Below, piece by piece: positions 58,525 to 64,000 of a DNA stretch of 64,000 nucleotides. The DNA is taken from contig JAGCGS010000048.1 in assembly GCA_017649485.1 (NCBI GenBank), positions 1 through 64,000 of the forward strand, in the 5' to 3' direction. The notes below the pieces were generated by a model. It searched no databases, was not told the DNA's origin, and worked only from the letters and a program-made list of their open reading frames with translations. This DNA comes from Bacteroidaceae bacterium (lineage in GTDB: Bacteria; Bacteroidota; Bacteroidia; Bacteroidales; Bacteroidaceae). The position numbers and the translations under genes were made by a program. Each line of letters begins with the position of its first letter. Position 1 is the stretch's first letter.

Positions 58525-60497
58525 TGGTTATGAAAAAGTTATTTATTACTGCAATAGTACTTTGCCTATGTGGAAGTGCTTCGGCTCAGAAGGAGTTTAA
58601 GCTTGCTTCACCGAATGGTAGGGTGACGACTGAGATATCATTGGAAGATCAGCTCACTTACTCCATTTCTTTGGATGGTAAAGAAGTGATGGATGATTCG
58701 CCTATCGGTGTTACTCTGACTACAGGTGAGGTTTGGGGTAAAAGCCCTAAGCTGAGTTCGAAGAAAACTCAGAAGGTAGATCATATGATTCCTTCACCCT
58801 TTTATCGCGCCAAGGAGCTGAGAGATAATTACAATGCCTTGACCCTTACTTTCAAGGGCGATTACGCAGTGGAGTTCCGCGCCTACGATGACGGTATAGC
58901 ATACCGTTTATCAACCACCCGCAAGACTCCTTTCTTCATTCAAAAGGAGAACACAATGTTTGAGTTTGATGGCGATGACAAAGTAACTGCTTCTTATGTT
59001 TCTGCTGGTAAGGATGGTGACTTTACTTCTCAGTTTGGCAACTCGTTTGAGAATATCTACAGCGAATATAAGGTTTCCGACATGAAGAAAGACCGACTGA
59101 CTTTCCTCCCTGTGTTTGTGGAAACTGAGGGTGGTAAAGTGTGCATCACTGAGACAAATCTGGAAAGCTATCCAGGTCTATATCTCATTGGAACAGGGTC
59201 TGACAAAATGCAATCAGTCAATGCACCTTATCCTAAAACGATGAAGCAGGGCGGACACAATATGTTACAGGAGCTTGTGAGCGAGGGAGAGAATTATATA
59301 GCTAAAATCAATGGTCCGCGTACTTTCCCTTGGAGAATTGCTGTAGTATCTAAGGAGGACAAGGATATAGCTGCCAGCACATTGAGTTATCTGCTGGGTG
59401 AACCCAGCAGAGTAGCTGATTATAGTTGGGTGAAGCCTGGCAAGGTGGCTTGGGACTGGTGGAACGACTGGAACATCTCTGGTGTGGATTTCCGTGCCGG
59501 CATCAATACCGAGACTTATAAGTACTATATTGACTTTGCTTCTCAAAAAGGTATTGAGTATGTGATTTTGGATGAAGGCTGGGCTGTGAACCTCAAAGCC
59601 GACCTGCTGCAGATTATTCCTGAGATTGACCTGAAAGGCATTGTCGATTACGGCAAGCAGAAGGGCGTGGGCATCATCCTCTGGGCAGGCTACTACGCCT
59701 TTAACCGTGATATGGAGAATGTTTGCAAGTATTTCTCCGACATGGGTGTCAAGGGATTCAAGATAGACTTCATGGATCGAGACGACCAGCTGATGACTGA
59801 GTTTATGTATAGGGCTGCCTCAACCTGTGCCAAGTATCATTTGCTGGCTGACTTCCACGGAACTTACAAGCCTTCTGGACTGAACCGCACTTATCCTAAC
59901 GTGATAAACTTTGAGGGTGTGCATGGCTTGGAGCAGATGAAGTGGGAGCCTGCCACATGCGACCAGCTCAAGTATGATGTTACAATACCATATATCCGTC
60001 AGCTGGCTGGTCCGATGGATTATACCCAAGGTGCCATGCTGAATGGAGGCGTGAGAAACTACCATCCGTTCAACTCGGAGCCGATGAGCCAGGGTACTCG
60101 ATGCCATCAGTTGGGTCTGTATGTGGTGCTGGATTCTCCACTCAATATGCTGTGTGATTCTCCTACGAATTATCTGCGTGAGCCTGAATGTACCGATTTC
60201 ATCGCTAAAATACCAACTGTATGGGACGAAACACGTATCTTGGATGGCAAGTTAGGCGAGTATATCGTTACGGCACGTCGAAGTGGAAATACTTGGTATG
60301 TGGGTGGCTTGACCAATCGCGAGGCAAGAGACCTGACTATCGACCTTTCGTTCCTCAGTGGAAAGCGCATGCAGCTCTTCAAGGATGGTGTGAATGCCGA
60401 CCGCAAGGCTTCTGACTATAAACTCACCAATGAGACAGCTGGTCGCCTGCAGATTCATCTCGCCCCTGGCGGTGGCTTCGCAGCTAAGATTCAATAG
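58521..60497 (+). CDS. Glycoside hydrolase family 97 (SusB-like alpha-glycosidase)
   Basis: 658 residues; signal peptide ending CGSASAQ. N-terminal super-sandwich domain (about 20-285), catalytic barrel (YVILDEGWAV, FKIDFMDRDDQ, INFEGVHGLEQMKW) and C-terminal beta domain. GH97 splits into inverting enzymes with a base Glu and retaining ones with an Asp nucleophile; the Glu-rich FEGVHGLE here resembles the inverting, SusB-like alpha-glucosidase group, but that is only a reading of motifs. ATGs at 58521, 58524 and 58530 are possible; the last best matches the signal peptide. With GH2 it would split mixed alpha/beta oligosaccharides in the periplasm. Confidence 0.92.
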   Translation: MMVMKKLFITAIVLCLCGSASAQKEFKLASPNGRVTTEISLEDQLTYSISLDGKEVMDDSPIGVTLTTGEVWGKSPKLSSKKTQKVDHMIPSPFYRAKELRDNYNALTLTFKGDYAVEFRAYDDGIAYRLSTTRKTPFFIQKENTMFEFDGDDKVTASYVSAGKDGDFTSQFGNSFENIYSEYKVSDMKKDRLTFLPVFVETEGGKVCITETNLESYPGLYLIGTGSDKMQSVNAPYPKTMKQGGHNMLQELVSEGENYIAKINGPRTFPWRIAVVSKEDKDIAASTLSYLLGEPSRVADYSWVKPGKVAWDWWNDWNISGVDFRAGINTETYKYYIDFASQKGIEYVILDEGWAVNLKADLLQIIPEIDLKGIVDYGKQKGVGIILWAGYYAFNRDMENVCKYFSDMGVKGFKIDFMDRDDQLMTEFMYRAASTCAKYHLLADFHGTYKPSGLNRTYPNVINFEGVHGLEQMKWEPATCDQLKYDVTIPYIRQLAGPMDYTQGAMLNGGVRNYHPFNSEPMSQGTRCHQLGLYVVLDSPLNMLCDSPTNYLREPECTDFIAKIPTVWDETRILDGKLGEYIVTARRSGNTWYVGGLTNREARDLTIDLSFLSGKRMQLFKDGVNADRKASDYKLTNETAGRLQIHLAPGGGFAAKIQ

Positions 60498-60503
60498 CGC
60501 TCT

Positions 60504-60956
60504 TTAAAACACAGATAAGAGTACACCTATTAGAATAATATATCTGAGCAACTTGCCTAAAATCATCGCTATGATGGTGATGGGCAAGTTGCTTCGCATT
60601 AAACCCAGAGCAACAGCAATGGGACCTCCAACAAAAGGTAAGAAGGCGAAGAACGCCATCCAGGCTCCTTTGCCTTGTAGGAATTTCTGTGCTTTCAGTA
60701 CATGCTTCTCTTTGATGTGGAAATATCTCTCTATCCATTCCATCTTGCCTAAGCTTCCTAACCAATAACAAGTCATGCCGCCCAATGTATTTCCAATAGT
60801 AGCAGATATCAGGATGCCGATAGGACTTAATCCTAATGATAACAGACCCGTGAGTACGAGCTCAGAGCTGAAAGGTATGAGGCTACCCGCTAAGAAAGCT
60901 GTAAGTAGCATACCAATATAACCCCAGTCGGTCATGAGTTGTACGAAAGCATCCAT
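60504..60956 (-). CDS. YqaA-type DedA/SNARE-associated membrane protein
   Basis: 150 residues from ATG 60956, 2 bp after the preceding gene; a longer frame to 61031 would overlap that gene. Four or five helices with SLIPFSSELVLTGL, SATIGNTLGGMTCYWLG and FLPFVGGPIAVALGLMR, the YqaA branch of the DedA family. Members are linked to lipid or ion transport across the membrane; the substrate here is unknown. Convergent with the GH97 gene. Confidence 0.88.
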   Translation of the reverse strand: MDAFVQLMTDWGYIGMLLTAFLAGSLIPFSSELVLTGLLSLGLSPIGILISATIGNTLGGMTCYWLGSLGKMEWIERYFHIKEKHVLKAQKFLQGKGAWMAFFAFLPFVGGPIAVALGLMRSNLPITIIAMILGKLLRYIILIGVLLSVF

Positions 60957-60958
60957 GA

Positions 60959-64000
<3,042 letters not shown>

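Noticed and set aside
58521-60497. Starch-utilisation (Sus) locus
   Set aside because: A GH97 enzyme is present but no SusC/SusD pair or SusR-type regulator accompanies it; the plug-only proteins are far away and lack barrels.

Overview
The window looks like a chromosome segment of a Bacteroidales gut or rumen anaerobe, most likely of the Prevotella/Segatella type. The reasons are: recognisable Bacteroidetes promoters (TTTG, about 20 bp, TAnnTTTG), Bacteroidales-only families (NVEAL peptides, BF3164-type six-bladed propeller lipoproteins, GG-Bacteroidales peptide precursors, GH97), a succinate CoA-transferase, and an anaerobic NrdDG ribonucleotide reductase. The genus is inferred; there is no rRNA in the window.

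Layout. (1) 1-2390: a propeller lipoprotein, a scrap of histidine kinase, and an Abi_2/AbiF-type gene with a candidate upstream structured RNA and an internal deletion. (2) 2397-20975: a worn RiPP/bacteriocin-like island. It holds two histidine kinase/OmpR-type regulator pairs, at least five double-glycine-leader peptide precursors (two W-rich ones too short for normal gene calling), two propeller lipoproteins paired with precursors, a LanC-like protein, a glycosyltransferase stub, a radical SAM maturase fused by deletion to a headless ABC exporter, a shortened HlyD protein, an FtsX/MacB-type permease, and two stand-alone TonB-plug proteins. A stretch of about 470 bp (regulator start, promoter, precursor, next leader) is duplicated. 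(3) 21094-33147: a propeller lipoprotein, a membrane TPR/HTH protein, and an efflux operon (membrane fusion protein, RND, TolC-like, RND) whose coding regions carry in-frame insertions of intergenic-type repeats. (4) 33272-40605: an array of five propeller lipoproteins alternating with five NVEAL peptides and ending in a type I signal peptidase. Its promoter and first codons are a duplicate of those of the efflux operon. (5) 41306-64000: housekeeping genes: nrdG/nrdD, ComF, an RsbW-like/SLC13/STAS trio, two tRNA-Asn, a PfkB kinase, a CtpA protease, MiaB, a CoA-transferase, a DEAD-box helicase, a GH2-GH97 pair, a YqaA-like protein, a polytopic membrane protein, PurD, and a partial DPP-IV peptidase.

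The most useful new observation links regions 1-4. Seven promoters in front of precursors, plug proteins, propellers and the efflux pump share one architecture: two 11-bp direct repeats of the type AATTAYATTTY, placed so that the first repeat starts exactly 38 or 39 bp before a TAnnTTTG-type -7 element. Direct repeats at one helical turn are what OmpR/PhoB-family regulators bind, and two such regulators are encoded in the island, each divergent from a boxed promoter. I infer a single regulon joining peptide production, surface lipoproteins, NVEAL peptides and RND efflux. Several production genes are broken, so the sensing, immunity and export side may have outlived peptide maturation.
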